From 0-14-0-20-45-22 sp041645495 (GTDB lineage: Bacteria; Fidelibacterota; UBA2242), in NCBI GenBank assembly GCA_041645495.1, contig JBAZPZ010000002.1, positions 1 to 64,000 of the forward strand: DNA of 64,000 nucleotides, given 5' to 3'. Shown here in pieces: positions 34,974 to 44,226 of the stretch (positions within the stretch are counted from its first letter, which is position 1; each line of letters begins with the position of its first letter). A model generated the notes under the pieces. That model saw only the letters and a program-made list of their open reading frames with translations, ran no database searches and was not told the origin of the DNA. Both the position numbers and the translations under genes were made by a program.

Positions 34974-37064
34974 ATGTCCTTCGTTAATCCGTTTTTCCTC
35001 TTTTTCCTTCCGCTGGCGGCAATTCCCGTCATCATTCATCTGTTCGGCCGCCGACGGTATCAGACCGTTGAATTCAGTTCCATCCGGTTTTTAAAACAAT
35101 TGGAAAGCGATGTCATTCGGCGACTCAAACTCCGTCAGATTCTGCTGCTAATTCTCCGAACTTTGCTGATCTTATTCATTGTTCTGGCATTTGCCCGTCC
35201 GTATCGGACGAATCTTTCCGGTGGATTTACCGTTCGGCGCGGCGCAACGGTTTATCTGATCCTCGATTGTTCCGCTTCTATGGATAAAACGATTGAGGGT
35301 CGGAATCTCGTGGAAATTGTTCGACGTAATCTTCAGGCGGCGTTTTCAGAAATCGAATTTCCCGTGACGGTTCGCCTGATCGATACCTCGGAGCCGACTG
35401 TCATTCGGGAGATCGGATTCGTTAAAAATTCCACTCAGTTGACGCGCGCGATCGCCGGTTATTCGGTTAAACCGCTCGCCGGAAAATTGGATGTCGCCCT
35501 GCGAACGGCATCGACGGATATGGAAAAACACCCCGAAGCCTCCGTCGCCGTCTGGATCGCCAGCGACTTTCAGAAGAGTTCATGGCAAACAAACGGATCG
35601 ACAACCAATCCGCTTCAGCCATTTTGGGAAAAACCGGGCGTCCGTTTCCTTTTGCTTCCCGTCAATCGGGATGGATACAACATCGGGATTTCGCGGGTCG
35701 AAATTCCCGACCAGATCGTCGAAGCGGGCAAATCGGCGACGATTCGGCCGGTTCTGACGAATTGGTCGCCGGAGTCCGTGGAATCGCCGGTTTCACTTTT
35801 CATCGAAGGCGAACGGGTTGGTCAGAGCGTTGTTTCGATTCCGCGCCGCGGTTCGGCGGACATTTCGTTCGAGTGGATTTCACAAAGCGGCGGATATTTA
35901 GCAGGCTTTGCCGAAACGCCGGATGACGATCTGCCTTTGGACAACCGGCGCTATTTTGTCATGAACATTCCGGATTCGATCCGGATTCTGATCGTCGGGC
36001 AAACATCGGCAGATGCGCGATATTTCGTCAAAGCGCTGGAGGCTAAAAGCGGCTCCTCGTTCGATGTCAGATTTACGATGGAATCGCAACTGCCGGCGGA
36101 AGATCTTCGGAAACCGGACGTTCTGCTAATGACCGACATCGCCGGAATCGGAGAATCGTTTCGGGAGAAACTCAACAGATTTATTAATGACGGCGGCGGA
36201 TTGATTGTCTTTCCCGGCGAACATTGCCAGCCAGAAAATTTTAACCGCGCATGGTCGGAGCCGTTCGGTCTTCCGAAGTGGAAAAATACGCGGAAATCGT
36301 CCGGCGATTCTTATTTGAAACTCGGCTCGCTGAAATCCGGGCATCCCGTTTTCCGGGACTTGTGGCAACAGAAAGAACGGTTGGAAAACTCGCCGCACTT
36401 CTTTGTCGTTCCGGGATTTCTGACGGACGATCATCAGACGATTCTCGCCGGATTCGAGGATGAAACGCCGTTCCTGATCGAAACGATCGGACGAACCGGG
36501 CGCATCCTGACTTTTGCGACGGCGCCGAATTTAAACTGGACCGATTTCCAGTTGACAGGCCTGTTTCCGACGCTGATCCGTCGTGCGGCGCTTTACGCGG
36601 CAGGAAAAAACGGTCAACGGACGGATTATTTCTGCGGCGACACGGTTCGGTTTGAAATGGCGGGAACGCAAAATGCCACCGACTTGGTCGTTATTACGCC
36701 GACCGGCAGGAAAATTCATCCGCGAAGAGACGAAAGTTCAAATTTTAGTTTTTCCGATTGCGCCGTGGCGGGTATCTATCGGGTCGAATCGGGAGGTCGG
36801 CGTGTTTTTTCGTTCGCGGCTAATGTTCCGGAGTCGGAATGTGCCGGAGAATTTTTTAATGAACGGGATTTTCGCGAGATCGGCGATTTTCTGCCGTCGA
36901 GAATTGCCGTCTATGCCGCCGAGCAAGGCAGTGAATCCGCGCCGATGAATCTGAACCGTGAATATGCGGTTCTCTTCTTTGTTTTTGCCTTGATGGTTGC
37001 CGCGCTGGAAACCTTTATCGGCAGGATCAACCGTGTGAACATTTCAAAAGAGACAAATCTATGA
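34974..37064 (+). CDS. BatA-type membrane protein with von Willebrand A domain
   Basis: 696 residues. The N-terminus (FVNPFFLFFLPLAAIPVIIH ... HLFGRRRYQTVEFSSIRFL) is the BatA-type two-helix domain. Helices lie at about 5-24 and 58-77, then a VWA domain starts at residue 92 with MIDAS residues Asp98, Ser100 and Ser102 (DCSASMDKT). A long region of beta-rich and glutamine-amidotransferase-like sequence (DVLLMTDIAGIGESF, RFINDGGGLIVFPG) follows, and a C-terminal membrane helix (about 665-683) ends the protein. Such proteins are envelope factors of unclear role, often next to MoxR ATPases, which are absent here. The end overlaps hflX by 4 bases. Confidence 0.92.
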   Translation: MSFVNPFFLFFLPLAAIPVIIHLFGRRRYQTVEFSSIRFLKQLESDVIRRLKLRQILLLILRTLLILFIVLAFARPYRTNLSGGFTVRRGATVYLILDCSASMDKTIEGRNLVEIVRRNLQAAFSEIEFPVTVRLIDTSEPTVIREIGFVKNSTQLTRAIAGYSVKPLAGKLDVALRTASTDMEKHPEASVAVWIASDFQKSSWQTNGSTTNPLQPFWEKPGVRFLLLPVNRDGYNIGISRVEIPDQIVEAGKSATIRPVLTNWSPESVESPVSLFIEGERVGQSVVSIPRRGSADISFEWISQSGGYLAGFAETPDDDLPLDNRRYFVMNIPDSIRILIVGQTSADARYFVKALEAKSGSSFDVRFTMESQLPAEDLRKPDVLLMTDIAGIGESFREKLNRFINDGGGLIVFPGEHCQPENFNRAWSEPFGLPKWKNTRKSSGDSYLKLGSLKSGHPVFRDLWQQKERLENSPHFFVVPGFLTDDHQTILAGFEDETPFLIETIGRTGRILTFATAPNLNWTDFQLTGLFPTLIRRAALYAAGKNGQRTDYFCGDTVRFEMAGTQNATDLVVITPTGRKIHPRRDESSNFSFSDCAVAGIYRVESGGRRVFSFAANVPESECAGEFFNERDFREIGDFLPSRIAVYAAEQGSESAPMNLNREYAVLFFVFALMVAALETFIGRINRVNISKETNL

Positions 37065-38362
37065 TGGATAATTTTTCTGAAAAATCGAATCTGGAAATCG
37101 ATCGGGCGCTTTTAGTCGGCGCCGTGACCAACAATCAGTCGCAGGAAACCGTTGCCGAACAAATGGAGGAATTGCGACTGCTGGTTCGGACGCTGAATTA
37201 CGACGGCGAAATCCTGACCATTCCGCTCAAACGGATCGACCCGGCGACATTCATCGGAAGCGGAAAAGTCACCGAGATCAAAAACATGCTCGAAGAACTG
37301 AAGATCGGCGAGATCGTTTTTAATGACGACCTGTCGCCGACGCAAATGCGGAATCTTGAACGCGCCTTGGAAATGGAAATCCGCGACCGAAGCGGAATCA
37401 TCCTGGAAATCTTCGCCAGCCATGCTCGGACGCGCGAAGCGAAAACGCAGGTCGAACTGGCAACGCTCGAATATCTGCTTCCGCGGTTGACGCGACGCTG
37501 GACGCATCTCGAACGGCAGATCGGTGGAATCAATGTGCGCGGCGGCGCGGGCGAGACGCAGATCGAAACAGACAAACGCCTGATCAAAGTCCGCATCTCC
37601 CGATTGAAAAAAGACCTGCAAAGGATCGAAAACGATCGCGCGGTGCAACGAAAAAGCCGGCACGGCAATTACAACGTCTCGCTCGTCGGCTATACGAACG
37701 CGGGAAAATCCACGCTCATGAATCTCTTCACGGGATCGGAAGTACTCGTCGAGGATAAATTGTTCGCGACGCTGGACACGACCGTCCGGCAATGCCAGCT
37801 CGATAAATATCACCGGATTTTACTCAGCGACACGGTCGGTTTCATCCGCAAATTGCCGCATCATCTGGTCGCTTCGTTTCGAGGCACGTTGAAGGAAATA
37901 GAAGAGGCCGATCTCATCGTGAAGGTCGCCGACATCAGCCAGCCGCAATGCCTGACTCATCTTCAGACCGTTGACGAGGTGCTGACCGACCTGAAAGTCA
38001 GCCACAAACCGTCGATCGTCGTGTTTAACAAGATCGATCGGATGGACAAAGAGATTTTTGCGGATGCGAAGCGAATCTATCCGGACGCTGTTTTTCTGTC
38101 GGCGTTGAACCATCTGAAGACCGACGACCTCCGGCGCGCCGTCATCGCGGAATTGGAAAAGATGGAAATCCAGTTGACGGTTCAGATTCCTTTAACGGAA
38201 GTTCGCGACGTTGCTTACGTCCGGGATCATGCGTTCATCCTGTCCGAAGATTATTCCGATGAATTTGTGACGCTGGAGTTGATAATCAACCGGAAAATTT
38301 GGGAACAGATTCGCCGGAAGTTCGGAAAGGCGACCGTCCGACCAATTCTTCAAAAGGAGTGA
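37061..38362 (+). CDS. hflX: Ribosome-associated GTPase HflX
   Basis: 433 residues. HflX splits stalled ribosomes under stress. The N-terminal HflX domain contains RIDPATFIGSGKVTEI and VFNDDLSPTQMRNLE; the linker has NVRGGAGETQIETDKR; the G domain has GYTNAGKST (210-218, G1), a T in the switch region, DTVGFIRKLPHHLVASFRGT (G3) and VVFNKIDRMD (G4). The C-terminal part, about 70 residues after the G domain, is complete. The start codon (ATGATG) overlaps the end of the BatA-type gene. Confidence 0.97.
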   Translation: MMDNFSEKSNLEIDRALLVGAVTNNQSQETVAEQMEELRLLVRTLNYDGEILTIPLKRIDPATFIGSGKVTEIKNMLEELKIGEIVFNDDLSPTQMRNLERALEMEIRDRSGIILEIFASHARTREAKTQVELATLEYLLPRLTRRWTHLERQIGGINVRGGAGETQIETDKRLIKVRISRLKKDLQRIENDRAVQRKSRHGNYNVSLVGYTNAGKSTLMNLFTGSEVLVEDKLFATLDTTVRQCQLDKYHRILLSDTVGFIRKLPHHLVASFRGTLKEIEEADLIVKVADISQPQCLTHLQTVDEVLTDLKVSHKPSIVVFNKIDRMDKEIFADAKRIYPDAVFLSALNHLKTDDLRRAVIAELEKMEIQLTVQIPLTEVRDVAYVRDHAFILSEDYSDEFVTLELIINRKIWEQIRRKFGKATVRPILQKE

Positions 38363-38394
38363 ATCGGCGCTTGACTTTGAATCATTTGCTGACT

Positions 38395-38411
38395 ACCTTT
38401 GTTACAAAGGT
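38395..38411 (+). promoter_or_regulatory. Palindrome covering the ribosome site of the MEMO gene
   Basis: ACCTTTGT-T-ACAAAGGT is a perfect 8-base inverted repeat around one T. Its right arm contains AAAGG, the ribosome site of the ATG at 38417, so in RNA the hairpin would hide it (allowing for a slightly larger loop). In DNA it overlaps a possible -10 region (TTGACT at 38370-38375, 17 bases, then TACCTT) and could be an operator. Confidence 0.5.
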
Positions 38412-38416
38412 GAAGC

Positions 38417-39256
38417 ATGAAGATTGACCAGAAATCGATAAGAAAACCTTCCGTTGCAGGCAGGTTTTATCCGGGAGACGCCACCTCGCTTGAAAAAGCC
38501 GTTATCCAATATTTGGACTCGGCACCGGAATCAATCATAACGCTGAAGCGTCTGTTCGGAATCATCTCGCCACATGCCGGATTTGTTGCATCGGGGCCGG
38601 TTGCCGCCGTCGGATACCGGTTTTTGCAAAAGCACCCGTTTTCAAAAGTCGTCGTAATCGCTCCGAGCCATCACGAATATTTCCGCGGAATTTCGGTTTT
38701 TTCCGGCAAAGCTTACCAAACGCCGATGGGCGAAGTTCCGGTCGATCAGAAAATCTGCGACCTGCTGACCGGGCGTGGCGGAGTCGTTTATCGTTCGATG
38801 AAAGGGCATCAGGCCGAACACGCGATCGAGGTTCAACTTCCGTTTCTTCAAAATATCTTTCCCGAATTTTCACTCATTCCGGTCGTCATCGGTTCGGTGA
38901 CCATGAACGAACTGGATGAATTTGCGTTCATCCTGGCGGAAGTCTTTGCAGAGACCGAATTCGTCGTTGTAGTAAGTTCCGATCTTTCTCATTATCATTC
39001 GTATCCGGAAGCGGTAAAAATGGACAAACACATTATTTCGCTTTTGGAAAAATATGATTTGAGCACTTTGGAATCCGGTTATGAGGACAACTCGCTGGAA
39101 GCATGCGGCCTGGCACCGATCCTGACGTTGCTTAAATATGCCAAAATTTTGGGGAAAGCCAGATGTAAGACGCTGGATTATCGGAATTCGGGCGACACGG
39201 TCGGCCTCGGCGATCAGGTGGTCGGATATTTATCGGCGGCGGTGTTTGAACTTTAA
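38417..39256 (+). CDS. amrB: MEMO1-family protein (AmmeMemoRadiSam system protein B)
   Basis: 279 residues, the usual size for this family. Motifs: RKPSVAGRFYPGDATSLEKA at the N-terminus, FGIISPHAGFVASGPVAAVG, VVVIAPSHHEYFRG, GHQAEHAIEVQLPFLQ and VVSSDLSHYH. The conserved His and Asp residues form a metal site like that of extradiol dioxygenases. In many genomes it occurs with an AMMECR1 protein and a radical SAM protein as the AmmeMemoRadiSam set, whose chemistry is not settled; neither partner is in this window. The upstream palindrome may control its translation. Confidence 0.94.
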   Translation: MKIDQKSIRKPSVAGRFYPGDATSLEKAVIQYLDSAPESIITLKRLFGIISPHAGFVASGPVAAVGYRFLQKHPFSKVVVIAPSHHEYFRGISVFSGKAYQTPMGEVPVDQKICDLLTGRGGVVYRSMKGHQAEHAIEVQLPFLQNIFPEFSLIPVVIGSVTMNELDEFAFILAEVFAETEFVVVVSSDLSHYHSYPEAVKMDKHIISLLEKYDLSTLESGYEDNSLEACGLAPILTLLKYAKILGKARCKTLDYRNSGDTVGLGDQVVGYLSAAVFEL

Positions 39257-39280
39257 CCGGCTTATCAGAAAGTTGCGGAA

Positions 39281-40156
39281 GTGACACGCACTCATCAGAC
39301 ATTCAGTGTTTTTGGGGCGAGCCGCGTCGGGATTTCTTTTGCAAATCATCTTCAAAAAAACGGTCTGATTCCACGGTTTTTGTGGAATCGTTCGCCGGAA
39401 AGGCTCAGGCAAGCCGAAAAATGGGTGCGGTTCGAAGCGGCCACGACGCAGATTAGCGACTTCGACGAACCGACGGACTGGTTAATTATTTCCGTTTCGG
39501 ATGACGCAATTGAATCCGTCGCGCAAAATCTCGCTGAATTGCCTGTGAATTTCACCGGATGTTCAGCGTTCCACACATCAGGATTTCTGAGTTCGGATAT
39601 TTTCAGTGCGCTCAAAGAACGCGGTTGTCGGATCGGCTCGTGCCATCCGGTGCTCAGCGCGCCGGACATCGCGACGGGAATTCAACGATTTTCGACGGGA
39701 ATATTTGCATGCGAAGGAGAACTCGAGTCCGAACTGATTCGCTTGACGTCCAAAATTGGGAAAATCAGTTTATCGGTGACGCCGGAACAAAAGCGCTTGA
39801 TCCATGTTTCGGCGGTTTTTTTAAATAACTACTCGGTTTCGCTGATCGCCGCAGTGAAAAATCTTTGCAGGGAAAAGGGTTTATCGGACGAATTTTCGAC
39901 GCTTTTACTTAAACATTTTTCCGAGCAGGCGGTCGAAAGCGGCTGGCATCTGCCGTTATCGGATGCGCTGACCGGCCCGGCGGCTCGCGGCGACCGGAAG
40001 ACGATCGAGAGACATCTGGAATTTCTTAAAAGCGACGAGGACATGAAAGAACTTTACGTGAGTTTTCTGAAGATTACACAAAATTTGTTATCGAAGGAAA
40101 AAAGTAAAAATTCCGAAGATCGCGACGATATAAAAAGAATCGATGAGGCAAAATGA
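39281..40156 (+). CDS. Rossmann-like and DUF2520 domain protein
   Basis: 291 residues starting at a GTG (39281), with GCGGAAG just upstream. The first 120 residues form an NAD(P)-binding Rossmann fold (FSVFGASRVGISFANHLQKN, then FLWNRSPERLRQAEKW, similar to 3-hydroxyisobutyrate or F420-dependent dehydrogenases), followed by SCHPVLSA and a DUF2520 helical domain (about 150-280) with HVSAVFLNNYSVSLIAAVKN and GPAARGDRKTIERHLEFL. It is probably an oxidoreductase; the substrate is unknown. It overlaps the next gene by 4 bases. Confidence 0.9.
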   Translation: MTRTHQTFSVFGASRVGISFANHLQKNGLIPRFLWNRSPERLRQAEKWVRFEAATTQISDFDEPTDWLIISVSDDAIESVAQNLAELPVNFTGCSAFHTSGFLSSDIFSALKERGCRIGSCHPVLSAPDIATGIQRFSTGIFACEGELESELIRLTSKIGKISLSVTPEQKRLIHVSAVFLNNYSVSLIAAVKNLCREKGLSDEFSTLLLKHFSEQAVESGWHLPLSDALTGPAARGDRKTIERHLEFLKSDEDMKELYVSFLKITQNLLSKEKSKNSEDRDDIKRIDEAK

Positions 40157-40608
40157 AACGGCTGAGTTGCTGGTTGGTTGTTTTCGTTCTGTTTTTAAAC
40201 GGAACCGCTCAGGAAAAGAAGGTTTTCTGGGATGGGTATGATTGGGTGTCCGTCACAAAAGTAACGCGGGAATATCCGGAATATGCCGTTTGGATCAAGA
40301 GCGCTTATCTGAGCGGCTTGCTCGACGGAAAACTTTTTTATGAAATGAAAGCGGTGGCCGTCAACTCCCGGATGGCCGATTCGATATTTACGGATTTGAT
40401 CCGGTCGGCTCCGTCGCGTGAATTGATCGAAGGATTGGATGAGTTTTATCGTGATGAGACGCGGAAATACGTGCCGATTCCATCAGCGTTGATCGCAACG
40501 AGGATGCTTCAATTAAATTATTCAGAAAAAGAGGTTGATCACTTTATCTGCGAAAGCAAAAAATGGATCAACGATTTGACGAAGCGTCTGATTATTCCGT
40601 CGGAATGA
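40153..40608 (+). CDS. Small exported protein of unknown function
   Basis: 151 residues. Residues 1-18 (KRLSCWLVVFVLFLNGTA) are a signal peptide with likely cleavage after GTA. The mature 133 residues are mostly helical and charged (FWDGYDWVSVTKVTREYPEY, then IKSAYLSGLLDGKLFYEM) with single cysteine in HFICESK. The pattern, a W/Y-rich start followed by 'YLxGxxDG', is seen in small periplasmic helical proteins, but I do not recognise a family. ATGA overlap with the DUF2520 gene; its 3' end overlaps the convergent gene at 40592 by 17 bases. Confidence 0.8.
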   Translation: MKRLSCWLVVFVLFLNGTAQEKKVFWDGYDWVSVTKVTREYPEYAVWIKSAYLSGLLDGKLFYEMKAVAVNSRMADSIFTDLIRSAPSRELIEGLDEFYRDETRKYVPIPSALIATRMLQLNYSEKEVDHFICESKKWINDLTKRLIIPSE

Positions 40609-41002
40609 TCTCGTTGCAGTTTGGGCAAACCATATAAACGGTCCGTTCGCCGAAAAACCGAAGATTGGTCACGCGGTAACGCGCCGTGCCGGACATATTC
40701 GGACGTTGCGTAACAACGATGCTTCTTTCACGGCTTTTCCCGGATTCCAGCGGCACGTCATGAACGCTGACGACCGACAGACTTTTCTTGTCGATAGTTT
40801 TTCCGTTATTGTCCAGGATGTCGATCACACCGCTGATCTCGCCGATCGATTTTTGGGAGATGTTTTCGATCTCGATGGTAATCCGAAGGAGATCGTTATC
40901 GAGCTGCGCAACGACGACATCGTTGATCTGGATCGCCTGCTGGGCGAACGCAGTCGTCAAGAGAATCCCGAGAACGAATAAGAATTTCATTTTTTTCATC
41001 AT
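40592..41002 (-). CDS. Small exported protein with C-terminal CPNC
   Basis: 136 residues from the ATG at 41002 (or the next codon at 40999, five bases from GAGG). Residues 1-21 (MMKKMKFLFVLGILLTTAFA) form a signal peptide. The mature part is beta-rich: VVVAQLDNDLLRITIEIENI, DILDNNGKTIDKKSLSVVSV, REARSIV-like segments, resembling a FxLYD/transthyretin-like sandwich that handles 'intrinsic' extracytoplasmic contacts (weak inference). It ends YMVCPNCNEIIPTE, half a zinc ribbon or a redox CxxC. A single gene, convergent with and overlapping the small exported protein gene by 17 bases. Confidence 0.75.
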   Translation of the reverse strand: MMKKMKFLFVLGILLTTAFAQQAIQINDVVVAQLDNDLLRITIEIENISQKSIGEISGVIDILDNNGKTIDKKSLSVVSVHDVPLESGKSRERSIVVTQRPNMSGTARYRVTNLRFFGERTVYMVCPNCNEIIPTE

Positions 41003-41176
41003 GACCTCACAGTCTGGAACCAATTTAGACGATTCTTTGGATATAGTCAAGGAACGGTTGACAATTGGCTGAAAATCCGGCATGTGAAGATCATTCAGGA
41101 AGTGCGCGCCGACGTAGTTCTTGATTGATTACCGGTTGTTTAATAACTTCACGGCGTGCAGGAGAAGCGAAAACCA

Positions 41177-42685
41177 ATGAAAAAAAACAGGATGCTGGAG
41201 AAGATCGCCCGTTTCTTGCATCACCGGACAAAAATCACTTTATCCGCCGCCGAAATGAGCCGGATTCAGGCGGCGCGTCAGGTCGTTCTGGAAAAAATCC
41301 GAGATGGAAAAACCGTTTATGGGATCAACACGGGATTCGGAAACCTCGCTCAGGTCAATATTCCCGCGGACGAATTGGAACAACTACAGATCAACCTGCT
41401 TCGCAGTCATGCCTGCGGCGTCGGGAATCCGATCGATCCCGAGATTGTGGCGCTGATGATGTTTCTGAAAATCAAAAGCCTTGCCGCGGGATTTTCCGGT
41501 TGCTCGCCGGACGTGGTCGAAAAATTGGCGGAACTTTTAAATAAAAATATTCTGCCGATCGTTCCGGCGCGCGGTTCAGTCGGTGCAAGCGGCGATTTGG
41601 CGCCGTTGGCGCATCTTTGTCTGCCGCTGATCGGCGAGGGCGAGGTTTTATATCAAGGACAGAAACGAAACGCAGAGGAATTGATCGTGCAAGGCGTGTA
41701 TCGACCGGTTCGGTTGGGACCGAAAGACGGCCTCTCTCTGATCAACGGAACGCAGTATTCGACGGCGCTATTGACGGTTGCACTTCTGCGGGCGAGTGAC
41801 ATCATTCTGCTGTCCGAACTCGCGATGGCGATGAGCGTCGAGGCGACGCTGGCTACCGACGTCCCGTTTCGGCAACAAATCCATGAAATCCGCCGGCAGA
41901 ATGGCGAACAGGAAGTTGCCCGCCATATCCGGAATTTTTTACAGGACAGCGAGATCGTCCGGTCGCATAAAGATTGCATCAAAGTGCAGGATCCGTACAG
42001 TTTTCGGTGCGCGCCACAGGTGATCGGCGTAGTCCGGGACGCGCTCCAATTCGTGGAAAATATTGTGGAGAACGAACTCTCTGCTGTGACGGACAATCCG
42101 CTCGTTTTTGCCGAAACCGGCGAAGTGCTCAGCGGCGGAAATTTTCACGCGGAACCGTTGGCAATGGCGGCGGATTTTCTCTCTATTGCATTGGCGGAAT
42201 TGGCGAATATCGCCGAACGGCGGATCGCCAACCTGATCGATCCGGTGATGAGCGGGCTACCGGCGTTTTTGACGCAATCGGGCGGCATCAATTCCGGTTT
42301 CATGATCGCTCATGTGACGGTTGCGGCTTTGTGCGCCGAGAACCGCACGTTATCGACTCCGGCGTCAGTGGAAACGATCCCGACGTCCGCCAATCAAGAA
42401 GACCACGTCAGCATGGCGCCCAACGCTTGCCTGAAGCTTCTCCAGATCATCGAAAATTCACGGAAAATCGTCTGGATCGAATTACTGGCGGCGGCGCAGG
42501 GAATGGATTTTCGCAAACCGCTCACGGCCGGCATCGGCACGCGACTGGGACACGCGAAGATAAGATCGATGGTTAAACACCTCGATGAAGACAGAATTTT
42601 TTATCGGGATCTGGAAAAAAGCGAGGCATTGTATTCCGATAGCGCCTTCATTGAATCGATTCACCGGATTTCAATTAACAATTGA
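41177..42685 (+). CDS. hutH: Histidine ammonia-lyase
   Basis: 502 residues from the ATG at 41177 (a GTG at 41156 is also open but lies before the AGGAGA site). It converts histidine to urocanate and ammonia. The prosthetic MIO group forms from Ala137-Ser138-Gly139 in RGSVGASGDLAPLAH. Other family signatures: YGINTGFGNLAQV, LINGTQYSTALL, QDPYSFRCAPQVIG, TDNPLVFAETGEVLSGGNFH and TSANQEDHVSMA. No other histidine-degradation gene (hutU, hutI, hutG) is nearby. A tyrosine or phenylalanine substrate cannot be wholly excluded, but FRCAPQ and NQEDH fit HutH best. Confidence 0.95.
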   Translation: MKKNRMLEKIARFLHHRTKITLSAAEMSRIQAARQVVLEKIRDGKTVYGINTGFGNLAQVNIPADELEQLQINLLRSHACGVGNPIDPEIVALMMFLKIKSLAAGFSGCSPDVVEKLAELLNKNILPIVPARGSVGASGDLAPLAHLCLPLIGEGEVLYQGQKRNAEELIVQGVYRPVRLGPKDGLSLINGTQYSTALLTVALLRASDIILLSELAMAMSVEATLATDVPFRQQIHEIRRQNGEQEVARHIRNFLQDSEIVRSHKDCIKVQDPYSFRCAPQVIGVVRDALQFVENIVENELSAVTDNPLVFAETGEVLSGGNFHAEPLAMAADFLSIALAELANIAERRIANLIDPVMSGLPAFLTQSGGINSGFMIAHVTVAALCAENRTLSTPASVETIPTSANQEDHVSMAPNACLKLLQIIENSRKIVWIELLAAAQGMDFRKPLTAGIGTRLGHAKIRSMVKHLDEDRIFYRDLEKSEALYSDSAFIESIHRISINN

Positions 42686-42717
42686 CTTTTTGAACTTATT
42701 CTGTAACGAGGTTAGTG

Positions 42718-44184
42718 ATGAATTTGAAAAAAATTATTCGAGAAGGATTAACATTCGATGACGTTCTGCTGATTCCGGCAGAATCGGATGTCCTTCCCAG
42801 ACAAGTTAACCTGACGACGTATTTAACCAAGCGGATCGAACTGTGTGTGCCGATCGTCAGCGCCGCGATGGATACGGTCACGGAAGGCGCGATGGCGATC
42901 GCTATCGCTCGCGAAGGTGGAATCGGCATCCTGCACAAAAATATGTCGATCGAAGAGCAAGCAGTAGAAGTCGATAAAGTCAAACGCTCCGAAAGCGGAA
43001 TGATCGTCAAGCCAATCACGCTTTCTTCGGATAAGACCATCCGGGAAGCGCTGGAAGTCATGTCGAAATACGCGATCTCCGGAATTCCGATCGTCGATGA
43101 TGGTCACCTGATCGGCATCCTGACGAACCGCGATATCCGTTTTGAGACGAATCTCGAACAAAAAATATCGGAACGGATGACGAGTAAAAACCTGATCACC
43201 GCTCCCGTTGGGACGACGTTGGAAAAAGCGGAGGAGATTCTTCAACAGCACCGGATCGAAAAATTGCTCGTCGTCGATAAACGGGGCGGTTTAAAAGGAT
43301 TGATTACCGTTAAGGACATTCTGAAGAAGAAAAAATTCCCGAACGCCGCCAAGGATTCGATCGGTCGTCTTCGGGTCGGCGCGGCAGTTGGCGTCAGTGG
43401 CGATTATTTACAGAGAGCCGAGCGTTTGATCGATGCTCAGGTCGATGTTTTGGTGGTCGATACGTCGCATGGACATTCGCGGAATGTGATCGAAACGGTT
43501 AGGCAGTTTAAGAAACGGTTTTCCGGCATAGACATCATCGCCGGAAATGTCGCCACAAGCGAAGCGACCAAGGCATTGATCGATTCCGGCGCAGACGCCG
43601 TCAAAGTTGGGATCGGGCCGGGAGCGATTTGCACGACCCGAATCGTCGCAGGCGTCGGGATACCGCAACTTTCGGCAATCATGGATTGCGCCGAAGAAGC
43701 GGCAAAATTTGGGATTCCCATCATCGCCGATGGCGGAATCCGGTACTCCGGCGATATTGCCAAGGCGCTTGCCGCCGGTGCAAGTACCGTGATGCTCGGT
43801 TCGCTTTTGGCGGGCATGGACGAAAGCCCGGGCGAGACGATTCTCTATGAAGGGCGCGTTTACAAGTCTTATCGGGGTATGGGCTCGATCGCCGCGATGG
43901 AAAAAGGAAGCAAAGACCGGTATTTTCAGGAATCAGAGGAAAACAAGAAATTGGTGCCGGAAGGAATCGAAGGAATTGTGCCGTACAAAGGAGCGCTACA
44001 CGAAACGGTTCATCAACTGACTGGCGGACTGAAGTCGTCGATGGGTTATTGCGGCGCCCGAACGATTGCTGATTTGCAGAAATCTGCAAAATTCATCAAA
44101 GTGACGCATGCTTCAATTGAAGAGAGTCATCCTCACGATGTGAAGATCAGCAAGGAGGCTCCAAATTATCGAACGTTTGATTAA
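42718..44184 (+). CDS. guaB: IMP dehydrogenase
   Basis: 488 residues from the ATG at 42718, six bases after GAGG (a GTG directly before it is not needed). It oxidises IMP to XMP, the committed step to GTP. The catalytic loop GPGAICTTRI has Cys305, the same number as in the E. coli enzyme. LTFDDVLLIPAESDVLP starts the barrel; two CBS domains lie at about 95-205 (ITLSSDKTIREALEVMSKYA and LITAPVGTTLEKAEEILQQH), and the flap YRGMGSIAAM is present. It is a single gene between hutH and the convergent rpsT. Confidence 0.98.
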   Translation: MNLKKIIREGLTFDDVLLIPAESDVLPRQVNLTTYLTKRIELCVPIVSAAMDTVTEGAMAIAIAREGGIGILHKNMSIEEQAVEVDKVKRSESGMIVKPITLSSDKTIREALEVMSKYAISGIPIVDDGHLIGILTNRDIRFETNLEQKISERMTSKNLITAPVGTTLEKAEEILQQHRIEKLLVVDKRGGLKGLITVKDILKKKKFPNAAKDSIGRLRVGAAVGVSGDYLQRAERLIDAQVDVLVVDTSHGHSRNVIETVRQFKKRFSGIDIIAGNVATSEATKALIDSGADAVKVGIGPGAICTTRIVAGVGIPQLSAIMDCAEEAAKFGIPIIADGGIRYSGDIAKALAAGASTVMLGSLLAGMDESPGETILYEGRVYKSYRGMGSIAAMEKGSKDRYFQESEENKKLVPEGIEGIVPYKGALHETVHQLTGGLKSSMGYCGARTIADLQKSAKFIKVTHASIEESHPHDVKISKEAPNYRTFD

Positions 44185-44226
44185 ATAGAAAAAGTTAGAC
44201 GAATTGCCGGAATGATGAAAAAATCG

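Noticed and set aside
42682..42709. TTGACT / TAACGA promoter for guaB
   Set aside because: Transcription would start at the start codon, after the ribosome site, so this placement does not work.
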